Assembly: GCF_001424145.1 (NCBI RefSeq)
Contig: NZ_LMQM01000004.1
Location: forward strand, 1 to 64,000
DNA from: Chryseobacterium sp. Leaf404
GTDB lineage: Bacteria; Bacteroidota; Bacteroidia; Flavobacteriales; Weeksellaceae
Direction of reading: 5' to 3'
Length of the DNA stretch: 64,000 nucleotides
Positions 16,385 to 23,959 of this stretch are shown in pieces (the first letter of the stretch is position 1; each line of letters begins with the position of its first letter). The notes beneath the pieces were generated by a model that worked only from the letters and a program-made list of their open reading frames with translations, searched no databases and was not told where the DNA came from. A program made the translations under genes and the position numbers.

Positions 16385-16469
16385 GTCACAAAAGATTTTT
16401 TGATACAGTAGTCACATGAGTTTTAAAGTTTTATACATTGAAAATATTTAGAGCAAATAAGATTGAAGG
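16385..16469. repeat. Direct repeat, copy 2 (about 85 bp)
   Basis: Second copy of the 16234-16313 unit, ending at a CTTCGACAGGCTCAGCCTGAC word. The whole 16146-16616 spacer is otherwise empty of genes. Confidence 0.6.
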
Positions 16470-16495
16470 CTTCGACAGGCTCAGCCTGACATCGT
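16469..16495. repeat. CTTCGACAGGCTCAG intergenic word (family D)
   Basis: GCTTCGACAGGCTCAGCCTG followed by ACATCG. Related words occur at about 5537, 41211, 56355, 58708 and, inverted, at 58749. Confidence 0.7.
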
Positions 16496-16616
16496 TTATT
16501 TATAATTATCTTATAAACTTCATTCTGGGCGCATCGAAGAAGTTTTAATGATTGAGTTTTAAACAATAACGTATAAAAAAATCCGTGAAAATCTGTGAAA
16601 TCTGTGCGACACTACA

Positions 16617-17165
16617 TTACTCTCTCAAAACTTTTATCCTGTTATCACTCCAGATTTTTATCACCGAAGAGCCTGAATATTCTGAAACTTTCTCTCTGTT
16701 TTCTTCTACTGCATAATCCACAAGGTCAATAATTTCGGGAGAAATATCAGAAAATCTCAAAGGACTTTTATCGCCACTGAAATTAGCTGATGTAGAAACT
16801 AATGGCTTATTAAGTTTTGTAATCAGTTTTTTGCAATACAAATCTTTTACAAGGCGTATTCCGATGCTTCCGTCTTCTGCAAGCAATTCCTGAGGCAAAC
16901 CTCTTGGGTTTTGATACACTAAAGTAACCGGTTTTTCACTTAAATCCATAATTTCCCAAGCCATTTCCGGAACGTCAACCAAATCTTGAAGCCTCTTTTC
17001 AGATTCCACCAAAATAATCATCGATTTATTTTTATCGCGCTTTTTGATATCGAAGATTTTGTTGATGGCGTCGACGTTTGTGGCATCACAGCCGATTCCC
17101 CAGATGGTGTCGGTGGGATAAAGGATGGTACCGCCGGATTTTAATATTTGTATGATGTTTTCCAT
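16617..17165 (-). CDS. tsaC: L-threonylcarbamoyladenylate synthase (Sua5/YciO/YrdC family)
   Basis: Makes threonylcarbamoyl-AMP from threonine, bicarbonate and ATP, the first step of t6A37 tRNA modification. The 182-residue single-domain YrdC protein shows GGTILYPTDTIWGIGCDA at the N-terminus, IKKRDKNKSMIIL with the substrate-binding KxR, SIGIRL, and STSANFSG. It is the short TsaC form without the Sua5 C-terminal domain. Unusually, the end of an IS200-like transposase unit lies only 3 bp upstream of its start codon, so its promoter must lie within or beyond that element. Confidence 0.9.
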   Translation of the reverse strand: MENIIQILKSGGTILYPTDTIWGIGCDATNVDAINKIFDIKKRDKNKSMIILVESEKRLQDLVDVPEMAWEIMDLSEKPVTLVYQNPRGLPQELLAEDGSIGIRLVKDLYCKKLITKLNKPLVSTSANFSGDKSPLRFSDISPEIIDLVDYAVEENREKVSEYSGSSVIKIWSDNRIKVLRE

Positions 17166-17168
17166 AAT

Positions 17169-17754
17169 TCAATAGGGGTGGGCTTTAGCCCGCCTTCAAA
17201 ATTAAGCATTCATCAGGCTTTAGCCAAAACTTACATTTTAAAATTATATTTTTCAATAAACTCTTGAAACTCGTCTGCAAAACTTTTGTGCTGATGATGT
17301 TTTTCCTGATTTTTAATATAATTTCTTACTAATTCTGTTTTCGACTCTGAAACTGAAACCGCAAAATACTCGTCTTGCCAGGAAAATTTCTCTTTTGTTA
17401 GATTATTTTTATTAATCCAATGAGAAGATTCTCCCTTTATCAATTGAACAATTTTTTCTATATTTTGATTTGAACCTAAAGAAATCAGGCAGTGACAATG
17501 ATCGGAATACCCATTGACCATGTCCATAAAAATTCCTTTATCAGATGCATTTTCTTTAATGTGTCTCCAAACTTTCACTCTTAAATACTTAGTATTTAAA
17601 AATGGTGTTCGATTAGAAGTAGAAAATACGACATGGATATAAATTTTAATGAAAGGCATTTGTGTAGTTTTGCTAAAAATAGTAATTTTTTATATTTTGG
17701 CTAAAGCCAATGAACATTTAAATGAGAAAACGGGCTAAAGCCCGTTCCTATTGA
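17169..17754 (-). mobile_element. REP-associated IS200-like transposase unit
   Basis: A 586-bp unit whose two ends are inverted relatives. Each end carries an outer CCTATTGA word, a GGGCTTTAGCCC hairpin, a spacer of about 25 bp and an inner GGCTTTAGCC hairpin, enclosing one HUH transposase gene. This is the layout of REP/REPIN sequences with their RAYT transposase. One end abuts the tsaC start codon. A solo doublet with the same outer word lies at 6319-6379. Confidence 0.75.
17231..17659 (-). CDS. HUH (Y1) transposase, REP-associated RAYT-like / IS200-like
   Basis: A 142-residue single-domain Y1 transposase. The metal-binding HUH motif is His54-Cys55-His56 in YSDHCHCLISL, and the candidate catalytic tyrosine is Tyr114 in ELVRNYIKNQEKHHQ. 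The start MPFIKIYIHVVFSTSNR is typical of TnpA_REP proteins. It would nick and process single-stranded DNA at the flanking GGCTTTAGCC hairpins. No TnpB is present. Both catalytic motifs and the ends look intact, so mobility is possible. Confidence 0.88.
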   Translation of the reverse strand: MPFIKIYIHVVFSTSNRTPFLNTKYLRVKVWRHIKENASDKGIFMDMVNGYSDHCHCLISLGSNQNIEKIVQLIKGESSHWINKNNLTKEKFSWQDEYFAVSVSESKTELVRNYIKNQEKHHQHKSFADEFQEFIEKYNFKM

Positions 17755-17811
17755 TTATGTATTATGAAAAAATTCAGATGTTTTATTTATAAACTCGTGT
17801 GATGCAAATGC

Positions 17812-18315
17812 TCACAATTTCGGCAAATACCTTTCCTCCACCACATTCAAATGATGAATATTATGACCAACAATTAATTTACAAATGGTTTCAACAGAAA
17901 TCTGGTTTCCATTGGCAATGCCTGTATTTTTTAAAACTTGAGGATTTAAAGTTTCGAGCAGAATCTGAGAAGATTTTCTTACCCATTGATATTCTTCCAG
18001 CAAAGATTCCAAACTTCTATCGTTTGCGAATGAATTTGCTGCATATTTTTCTTCATCAAAACCAGGCAAATCAGACTTTTCTCCCCTTGCAAAAGATAAA
18101 ATCCGGTATTGAAATATCCTTTCAGTATCGGACAAATGGAGAAGTACTTCTTTTAAAGTCCATTTTCCTTCGGCATAAGCAAATTTTGATTGATTTTCTG
18201 TTAAATAAGAATACAGAGAAACAGTTTTCCCACCAATAATTTTTAATTCTCCCAACCAGTTTTCTGATGGAATTAAATCTAAATATCTCTGGATGTATTT
18301 TTGGAAATCGGTCAT
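17812..18315 (-). CDS. DinB family protein
   Basis: A 167-residue four-helix-bundle protein of the DinB/YfiT-like superfamily. The three metal-binding His positions are apparent in LKEVLLHLSDTERIFQYRI and the C-terminal IVGHNIHHLNVVEERYLPKL, with WTLKEVLLHLSDTE as the family marker. Members are metal-dependent, often thiol-transferase-like, but the substrate here is unknown. It is a lone minus-strand gene downstream of small enzyme genes. The ORF on the opposite strand is its shadow. Confidence 0.82.
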   Translation of the reverse strand: MTDFQKYIQRYLDLIPSENWLGELKIIGGKTVSLYSYLTENQSKFAYAEGKWTLKEVLLHLSDTERIFQYRILSFARGEKSDLPGFDEEKYAANSFANDRSLESLLEEYQWVRKSSQILLETLNPQVLKNTGIANGNQISVETICKLIVGHNIHHLNVVEERYLPKL

Positions 18316-18324
18316 CTTTAATAT

Positions 18325-18345
18325 GAGTAATGAGTAATGAGTAAT
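18325..18345. repeat. Triple GAGTAAT tandem repeat
   Basis: Three perfect 7-bp units directly upstream of the DinB-family start codon (about 10 bp away). Confidence 0.7.
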
Positions 18346-18351
18346 ATTTTT

Positions 18352-18428
18352 AATGTAACAATGTATCAGTTTAGCAATGTAGCAACTAAAAAAATTGGTA
18401 AACTCTCACATTGGTAAATTGTTACATT
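18352..18428. repeat. AATGTAACAAT inverted repeat at a gene 3' end (family C, copy 1)
   Basis: Perfect 11-bp arms AATGTAACAAT (18352-18362) and ATTGTTACATT (18418-18428) enclose related words (TTAGCAATGTAGCA, TTGGTAAACT). The right arm overlaps the stop codon of the adjacent acetyltransferase gene. A second copy lies just after the nadE stop. Confidence 0.75.
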
Positions 18429-18867
18429 ATGAAATTTTCCATTCGTAGAAATTTACGTCATCGTAGAGTTCAAATCCACAGGCTGGATATAATTGGTTTC
18501 CGATATCATTTGATTTTCCGGTTTCGAGGAGAATTCCTGCTGAATTTGTAGATTTTGCCCAATATTGGGCTTTTTCGATTAACTGTTTTGAAAAACCTTT
18601 TCCCCTATAGTTTTCATTAACAAACAGATCATTCAACAGCCAATACCGCTTCATTCTTGTTGAGGAAAACAATGGATAAAGCTGAACAAAGCCAACCAAC
18701 CTATCCTCGTTTTCAACTACAAAAATTTCGGAATCCTTATTTTCAATTCTTTCTTTCAAAAAAATTTCAGCAGCAGGAATATCGGAATCTTTATTGTAAA
18801 AAACTCTGTATTGGTCGAATAATTCTGATAATTGAATTAAGTCTTTTTGATTTGCTTTTCTTGTCAT
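18427..18867 (-). CDS. GNAT family N-acetyltransferase
   Basis: A 146-residue acetyl-CoA-dependent transferase. The central strand and pyrophosphate loop read LLNDLFVNENYRGKGFSKQLIEKA (the R/QxxGxG/A motif as RGKGFS), preceded by DRLVGFVQLYPLFSS. The C-terminal ILLETGKSNDIGNQLYPACGFELYDDVNFYEW is typical. The acceptor substrate is not predictable. Its stop codon lies in a family C inverted repeat. It is transcribed toward the DinB-family gene. Confidence 0.85.
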   Translation of the reverse strand: MTRKANQKDLIQLSELFDQYRVFYNKDSDIPAAEIFLKERIENKDSEIFVVENEDRLVGFVQLYPLFSSTRMKRYWLLNDLFVNENYRGKGFSKQLIEKAQYWAKSTNSAGILLETGKSNDIGNQLYPACGFELYDDVNFYEWKIS

Positions 18868-18896
18868 AATACACTTGAAAACTTTGACAAAGTTGA

Positions 18897-19376
18897 TTAT
18901 AGATGATGGTCGTAACTCAAAACACGTTTCATTTTCCAGTTTTCACCTTCCAAAATCCATAAAATATTGAATTTTGCGCGGCTTCCTCTGTGCCATTTTC
19001 CTTCGTAAAATTCAGCAAAATCATGCTCGCCTTCCTGAATGAATGCATACAGAACATTGTTTTTGTACATCGGGAAAACTTTCATGCTGTCGGGAACCAA
19101 TTCCCGCTTCACTTTATTCGGTCCGCCGCAGATATTATTTTTTATCGACGCTGTGAAAGCCTCTTTTCCGGATGTAATTCCGCCTTTATCGTGATAAAAT
19201 TCGAGGTCGTTGCTGATGATGGAATCGTAATGAGAAAGATCACATTTATTAAATCCTAAATCAAAAATCAAACTGTCTAATTTCTTAGCCGTTTTGTACA
19301 ACTCATCGGTATTTTTCACCTGAGAGAAAACAATCTGGCTTAAAATAAGGAACAGCACAATATGCATCTTTCTCAT
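18897..19376 (-). CDS. Secreted DUF4440 / NTF2-like protein
   Basis: A 159-residue exported protein with a signal peptide (residues 1-19, ILSQIVFSQ). The mature part has the NTF2-like pattern of DUF4440: helix LDSLIFDLGFNKCDLSHYDSIISNDLEFYHDKGGITSGKEAF, then strands ending WHRGSRAKFNILWILEGENWKMKRVLSYDHH. No catalytic residues are diagnostic. It starts 16 bp downstream of the cystathionine gamma-synthase stop and may be in that operon. The role is unknown. Confidence 0.75.
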   Translation of the reverse strand: MRKMHIVLFLILSQIVFSQVKNTDELYKTAKKLDSLIFDLGFNKCDLSHYDSIISNDLEFYHDKGGITSGKEAFTASIKNNICGGPNKVKRELVPDSMKVFPMYKNNVLYAFIQEGEHDFAEFYEGKWHRGSRAKFNILWILEGENWKMKRVLSYDHHL

Positions 19377-19392
19377 CAGATATTATTTACAA

Positions 19393-20532
19393 TTAAGAAA
19401 ATGCTCTTTCCAAATCTGCGATCAAATCTTCTGCATCTTCAATTCCTACGCTTAAACGAACCAAATCATCGGTAATTCCCAATTCTGCACGTTTTTCTGC
19501 AGGAATAGAAGCATGAGTCATCAGCGCAGGATGATTTGCCAAAGATTCTACTCCTCCCAAAGATTCAGCAAGAGTGAATACTTTTACTCTCTCTAAAAAT
19601 CTGATAGCGTCTTCTTTTTTTCCTGATTTGAAAGTGAAAGAAACCATTCCACCAAAATCTTTCATCTGAGTTTTTGCCAGTTCGTATTGCGGATGAGATT
19701 CCAATCCCGGATAAACTACCTGCGCAACTGCAGGATGAGATTCAAGGTATTTTGCTACAGCCATTCCGTTTTCAGAATGTCTCTGGACTCTTAATGCCAA
19801 GGTTTTAATACCTCTTAAAACCAAATAAGAATCGTGTGGACCTAAAATTCCGCCGCTCGCAAACTGAATGAAGTGAAGTTTTTCTCCCAGTTCAGCGTCT
19901 TTAGCGATCAAAGCTCCGGCAATCACATCCGAGTGACCTCCTAAATATTTTGTAGCCGAGTGCATCACAATATCCGCACCTAAATCGATTGGTCTTTGAA
20001 GATAAGGCGTTGCAAACGTATTATCAACCGCAACTAAAATATCTTTTCCTTTTGCGATTTCTACAACAGCTTTAATGTCAACCAGCTTCATTAACGGGTT
20101 GGTTGGAGTTTCAATCCAGATTAATTTGGTTTTATCTGTAATTACATCCGAAATTTTTGAAACATCATCAAAATTCACAAAGATAAATTTCAGCTGATAT
20201 TTTTCGAAAAGTCTGGTGAACATTCTGTAAGTTCCACCGTATAAATCGTCTACAGCAACGACCTCATCGCCTGGATTTAATAATTTTAAAACACAGTCAA
20301 TCGCAGCCAGACCGGACCCGAAAGCCAAACCTCTTGTTCCGTTCTCGATGCTCGCCAAAGAGTCTTCCAAAGCCTGTCTTGTAGGGTTTGCCGCTCTTGA
20401 GTATTCATATCCCGAATGCACTCCCGGACTTTTCTGTGCGAAAGTTGACGTTAAAAAAACAGGAACATTCACAGAACCAGTTGCAGATTCATGATGTTGC
20501 CCACCGTGTATTACTTTTGTATTGAAATTCAT
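19393..20532 (-). CDS. Trans-sulfuration PLP enzyme, cystathionine gamma-synthase type
   Basis: A Cys/Met-metabolism PLP enzyme of about 379 residues. I chose the ATG at 20532 (MNFNTKVIHGGQHHE), the normal family start; the open frame continues 25 codons upstream into repeat-like sequence. Motifs are YEYSRAANPTRQALE, FGSGLAAIDCVL, ETPTNPLMKLVDI, and the PLP lysine in SATKYLGGHSDVIAGAL (Lys195). It would make cystathionine or homocysteine from an acylated homoserine; gamma-lyase activity cannot be excluded. A possible operon partner is the DUF4440 gene. No SAM riboswitch is seen upstream. Confidence 0.88.
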   Translation of the reverse strand: MNFNTKVIHGGQHHESATGSVNVPVFLTSTFAQKSPGVHSGYEYSRAANPTRQALEDSLASIENGTRGLAFGSGLAAIDCVLKLLNPGDEVVAVDDLYGGTYRMFTRLFEKYQLKFIFVNFDDVSKISDVITDKTKLIWIETPTNPLMKLVDIKAVVEIAKGKDILVAVDNTFATPYLQRPIDLGADIVMHSATKYLGGHSDVIAGALIAKDAELGEKLHFIQFASGGILGPHDSYLVLRGIKTLALRVQRHSENGMAVAKYLESHPAVAQVVYPGLESHPQYELAKTQMKDFGGMVSFTFKSGKKEDAIRFLERVKVFTLAESLGGVESLANHPALMTHASIPAEKRAELGITDDLVRLSVGIEDAEDLIADLERAFS

Positions 20533-20617
20533 TGTATTATAATTTTGGTTGGAAGCTGGATGATGGAAGCTGGATGTCTTAAACTTACAACATCCTGCAT
20601 CCGGCACCCAGCATTTA

Positions 20618-20944
20618 TTACATTTTTATTGCCGATTTTATCGCAAACTCTTCAGCCATCTGCTCGATCCACTCTGCAACATCTTCTTCGCCTGTTGCTC
20701 TCTGGTAGGTATTTCCCATTGAAACGAAAATCTGGTGCATAAACATTTTCATTTGGTCTACGGGCATTTCTTTTGTCCAAAGGTCGATTCTTAAAGCTTC
20801 TTTTGCTTTTTCGTCCCAAACAGAAATCATAAAAGCTTTCGTATCCTGTTTATTGATGCCGCCGTCTTCTGCGTTCCACGTGATGTTTTCGGGAACGTGA
20901 TTTTCGTCCAGCTCCACGTCTATTGTAATCTGAGTTTTTCTCAT
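20618..20944 (-). CDS. gldC: Gliding motility protein GldC
   Basis: A 108-residue cytoplasmic protein with the GldC pattern: MRKTQITIDVELDENHVPENITWNA, KAFMISVWD, LRIDLWTKEMPVDQMKMF, and GNTYQRATG near the C-terminus. GldC supports gliding motility in Flavobacterium and is linked to GldB. It lies 60 bp downstream of gldB on the same strand, the conserved gldB-gldC order. Many flavobacteria keep these genes even when gliding is weak. Confidence 0.92.
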   Translation of the reverse strand: MRKTQITIDVELDENHVPENITWNAEDGGINKQDTKAFMISVWDEKAKEALRIDLWTKEMPVDQMKMFMHQIFVSMGNTYQRATGEEDVAEWIEQMAEEFAIKSAIKM

Positions 20945-21004
20945 TTCTCTATTTTCTAATATTTATTTTTCTGTCTAAATTATACTGCTCATCTCCCCAC
21001 TTCC

Positions 21005-21991
21005 CTACTCCTCAAACTTCGGCTTATATCCCGCTTCATTAAAAATCTGAGTAGCGTCTTTCTTTATAAAATCCTGAAGTTTTGTATCCTGATTTTTGCT
21101 GAAATAGGATTTGCAGATCTGCCATCCCGTGAAAACGCCAATCATTGGTGAAGATTCATTATCTATTTCCGTATAAAATTTTGAGAACGGTCCGGGATTG
21201 ATAAATCTTTCCACCAAACGGTGATCATCGCCGAAAATAAGATTACTTTCAACAAAATAATTGTACACGTTGGCTTCATTATTTTTTGCCCAATCGTACT
21301 GCTCTTTCGTGTAATCCATTTTCAGATAATCCGGAGTTTCCGGTAAAAAAGCATCCTGAAGCATCATCACTTTTCCGCTGTAAATCATTAAATCAACAAA
21401 TTTCTGATGATCAGTTGAAAAAGGAACAATCTTCTCCGCAAAAATTCTTGAAATCTTAGGAACGATATTGCTGGGGTTCATTGATTTTTGAAAATACAGC
21501 TCCAGTCCTTTGTAATTTGGATTTTTAAAACCCATAAATCCTGTAATGTCTACAAAAAGAAAATTGGTTTTTTCATCATATAAAATCGGCTCCTGAATCA
21601 TTTGTAATGAAGATGAAAAAAGAAAAACTTTTGGAGTTTTAAATTTTGGAAAATAATATTTGATGTGCGAAAAAAGGTCATTTAAATCTTTCTCAAGCTT
21701 TGCCTGGTCGATTTTTGAAGCCGCTTCCTGATACAGTTTAATTTCCTGAGGATCAGTTCGTCTCTTTGCAAAATCTTCATTCGGAACACTTCCCTGAAAC
21801 CAAGGAAATTTCGTCTGAAACTGCTCCAGAGAAACTTTAGAATCAAAAAACTCCTTTGAAATATCGGTCATGGAAACTTTCTCAGCAGGTTGCGTGATTT
21901 CCACCTTCCACTGTGCTTCATTTTCTTTTTTACATGAATTTAAAGCTAAAACTAAAAGGCATGAAACTGCCGCAATTCTAAAAATCTTCAT
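21005..21991 (-). CDS. gldB: Gliding motility lipoprotein GldB
   Basis: A lipoprotein of about 328 residues required for gliding in flavobacteria. I placed the start at 21991 because the following residues give a lipoprotein signal (MKIFRIAAVSCLLVLALNSC, lipid Cys at 20); the open frame extends 69 codons upstream without coding character. Typical GldB features are FPWFQGSVPNEDFAKRR, KYYFPKF, ILYDEKTNFLFVDITGFMG and FTGWQICKSYF near the C-terminus. It is followed by gldC and is divergent from a GNAT/nadE pair. Confidence 0.92.
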   Translation of the reverse strand: MKIFRIAAVSCLLVLALNSCKKENEAQWKVEITQPAEKVSMTDISKEFFDSKVSLEQFQTKFPWFQGSVPNEDFAKRRTDPQEIKLYQEAASKIDQAKLEKDLNDLFSHIKYYFPKFKTPKVFLFSSSLQMIQEPILYDEKTNFLFVDITGFMGFKNPNYKGLELYFQKSMNPSNIVPKISRIFAEKIVPFSTDHQKFVDLMIYSGKVMMLQDAFLPETPDYLKMDYTKEQYDWAKNNEANVYNYFVESNLIFGDDHRLVERFINPGPFSKFYTEIDNESSPMIGVFTGWQICKSYFSKNQDTKLQDFIKKDATQIFNEAGYKPKFEE

Positions 21992-22034
21992 TATTTTTAC
22001 ATGAAATTTAAGTTTACAAAAATAAGTAAAATTA

Positions 22035-22568
22035 ATGGCAAAAATATTCATTGAAACCGAAAGACTTATCCTGAGGGAAATAATTCCTGAAGATGTGGAA
22101 GCATTTTTCGCAATGGATAGCAACCCTGAAGTGGTAAAATATGTCGGAATAAAACCATTGACCGACATCAGCCAAAGTGCAGCCATGATTGAAAGCATCC
22201 GAAATCAATATACAGAAAACGGAATCGGAAGATGGGCTGTTATTTTAAAGGAAAACGGAAAACTGATTGGCTGGAGCGGTTTAAAACTGATCAAAGAAAT
22301 CAACAATCATCAGAATATTCACGATCTTGGCTATCGATTCACACCAGAATACTGGGGAAAAGGATATGCTTCAGAAACTTCAGTTGCAGTTTTGAATTAT
22401 GGTTTTATTGAAATGAAACTTGAAACAATTTTTGCGTATGCTGATGTTGAAAACCACGCTTCCAATCATGTTTTGAGAAAGCTGGGTTTTGAAGAAAAAG
22501 GAACGTTCATCGATGAAGGCGATAACTGCTTTTGGTTTGAACTTAAAAAAGAAAATTTTAAATATTAA
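22035..22568 (+). CDS. RimJ/RimL-type GNAT N-acetyltransferase
   Basis: A 177-residue acetyltransferase of the ribosomal-protein-alanine branch: ETERLILREIIPEDVEAFFAMDSNPEV at the start, IGWSGLKLIKE, LGYRFTPEYWGKGYASETSVAVLNYGF for the acetyl-CoA loop, and HASNHVLRKLGFEEKGTF. The substrate could be a protein N-terminus or a small amine. It is 11 bp ahead of nadE and likely co-transcribed, and divergent from gldB by only 43 bp, so the two promoters must overlap. Confidence 0.88.
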   Translation: MAKIFIETERLILREIIPEDVEAFFAMDSNPEVVKYVGIKPLTDISQSAAMIESIRNQYTENGIGRWAVILKENGKLIGWSGLKLIKEINNHQNIHDLGYRFTPEYWGKGYASETSVAVLNYGFIEMKLETIFAYADVENHASNHVLRKLGFEEKGTFIDEGDNCFWFELKKENFKY

Positions 22569-22579
22569 AAATATAAATA

Positions 22580-23371
22580 ATGCAGACACAAAAAGTAATT
22601 GATCATATTGTACACTGGTTGAAAGATTATGCCGAAAAATCAGGTGTAAAAGGTTATGTTTTGGGAGTTTCCGGTGGTGTAGACTCAGGAGTGGTTTCTA
22701 CCTTGGCAGCGATGACGGGTTTAAAGACCTTACTGATTGAAATGCCCATCCGTCAGAAAGAAGATCAGGTAAACCGTGCGTGGGAACACATGAATGATTT
22801 AAAATCCAGATTCCCTAATGTTGAAGCAATGTCTGTGAATCTGACCCCGGCCTTCGAAGAACTGTATAAAACGTTTGATGTTCATGACGATGAATTTCCA
22901 AATGAAAAACTGGCTTTTGCGAATACCAGAAGCCGTTTGAGAATGCTTACCCTGTACTATTACGGACAAATCAACGGACTTTTAGTATGTGGAACAGGCA
23001 ATAAAGTGGAGGATTTTGGAATCGGTTTTTATACAAAATACGGCGACGGCGGGGTTGACATCTCTCCTATTGCAGATCTTTATAAAACAGAAGTTTATGC
23101 CTTGGCGAAAGCTTTAAATCTGGTTAAAAACATTCAGGAAGCGATTCCTACAGATGGTCTTTGGGATGCCGAAAGAACCGACGAAATGCAGATTGGAGCC
23201 ACTTATCCTGAACTTGAAAAAATTCAGAAAGAATGGGGAACAAAAACGGAAGCGGATTACGACGGTAGAGATTTGGAGGTCTTTAAAATTTTCAGCAGAA
23301 TGAATAAAGCTGCACAACATAAAATCAATCCGATTCCGGTGTGTGATATTCCGGAGGAGTGGAGAAATTAA
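22580..23371 (+). CDS. nadE: NAD synthase, ammonia-dependent type
   Basis: Converts nicotinate adenine dinucleotide to NAD with ATP. The 263-residue protein has the PP-loop SGGVDSG (residues 31-37), NTRSRLRMLTLYYY, the GTGNKVEDFGIGFYTKYGDGGVDISPIADLYKTEV block and the PTDGLW.AERTDE region. It has no glutaminase domain, so it uses ammonia or a separate partner. Linkage to gldB-gldC is conserved in flavobacteria. A family C inverted repeat starts 3 bp after the stop. Confidence 0.93.
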   Translation: MQTQKVIDHIVHWLKDYAEKSGVKGYVLGVSGGVDSGVVSTLAAMTGLKTLLIEMPIRQKEDQVNRAWEHMNDLKSRFPNVEAMSVNLTPAFEELYKTFDVHDDEFPNEKLAFANTRSRLRMLTLYYYGQINGLLVCGTGNKVEDFGIGFYTKYGDGGVDISPIADLYKTEVYALAKALNLVKNIQEAIPTDGLWDAERTDEMQIGATYPELEKIQKEWGTKTEADYDGRDLEVFKIFSRMNKAAQHKINPIPVCDIPEEWRN

Positions 23372-23373
23372 TT

Positions 23374-23421
23374 AATGTAACAATTTACCATTGTAGCAGT
23401 TTACCAATTGATTGTTACATT
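23374..23421. repeat. AATGTAACAAT inverted repeat at a gene 3' end (family C, copy 2)
   Basis: Perfect arms AATGTAACAAT (23374-23384) and ATTGTTACATT (23411-23421), with TTTACCATTGTAGCAG between, begin right after the nadE stop codon. Further GATACATTGTTAAATTG words follow to 23446. It is related to 18352-18428. Confidence 0.75.
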
Positions 23422-23452
23422 GATACATTGTTAAATTGTTAAATTGAATATT

Positions 23453-23959
23453 ATGAATTCTAAAACACGATCCCTCTTTTTCGCCTGTCTCGGACTTCTT
23501 TTCGGAATGTCTGCGATGTATGTTTATAATAATTTTATTGCAGAGAAGAAAGATCCTGTCAAAACTGAAGAAAATTCCAAAACTTCAAATAATTCTGATT
23601 ACAAGCAAGAAAATAAAGTTGAAAACAATAGGGAAATTTATTCGATCACTGAAGCGACAACAGTAATTAGTTATGTGAAAAAAAATCATAAGCTTCCTGA
23701 TTATTATTTAACCAAAAACGAAGCAAAAAAACAGGGCTGGAATCCTTCAAAAGGAAATCTGTGTGAAGTTTTGCCTGGAAAAGCAATTGGCGGAGATTAC
23801 TTTGGAAACCGTGAAGGAAAACTGCCGAAAGGCGAAAAGTATTTTGAAGCCGATGTTAATTACCGTTGCAGAAACAGAAATTCAGACCGAATTGTTTTCA
23901 CTAAAAAAGGAGATGTTTATTTGACTAAAAATCATTATAAAAGTTTTGAAAAACAGTAA
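23453..23959 (+). CDS. Barnase-family ribonuclease, exported or membrane-anchored
   Basis: A guanyl-preferring RNase of 168 residues. I chose the ATG at 23453; a TTG lies three codons upstream. Residues 6-25 form a signal or membrane anchor and 31-62 a charged linker. The barnase domain follows: HKLPDYYLTKNEAKKQGW, SKGNLCEV, PGKAIGGDYFGNREGKLP. The catalytic set is intact: Lys80, Glu132 (FEADVNY), Arg142 and Arg146 (RNRNSDRIVF), His161 (KNHYKSF). It overlaps the next gene by 14 bp, and a barstar gene follows two genes downstream. It could be a secreted nuclease or toxin. Confidence 0.9.
   Translation: MNSKTRSLFFACLGLLFGMSAMYVYNNFIAEKKDPVKTEENSKTSNNSDYKQENKVENNREIYSITEATTVISYVKKNHKLPDYYLTKNEAKKQGWNPSKGNLCEVLPGKAIGGDYFGNREGKLPKGEKYFEADVNYRCRNRNSDRIVFTKKGDVYLTKNHYKSFEKQ

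Noticed and set aside
17799..18239. 146-codon plus-strand ORF opposite the DinB-family gene
   Set aside because: It is the antisense shadow of a recognised gene and lacks domain features.
18325..18428. CRISPR-like array (GAGTAAT units plus AATGTAACAAT words)
   Set aside because: No regular direct repeat and spacer pattern and no cas genes. It is a short tandem repeat beside an inverted repeat.
20533..20607. 25-codon N-terminal extension of the trans-sulfuration enzyme
   Set aside because: It lies in repeat-like sequence (AAGCTGGATG words) and is absent from the usual family start. The ATG at 20532 fits better.
21992..22198. 69-codon N-terminal extension of GldB
   Set aside because: It overlaps the divergent acetyltransferase gene and would bury the lipoprotein signal.
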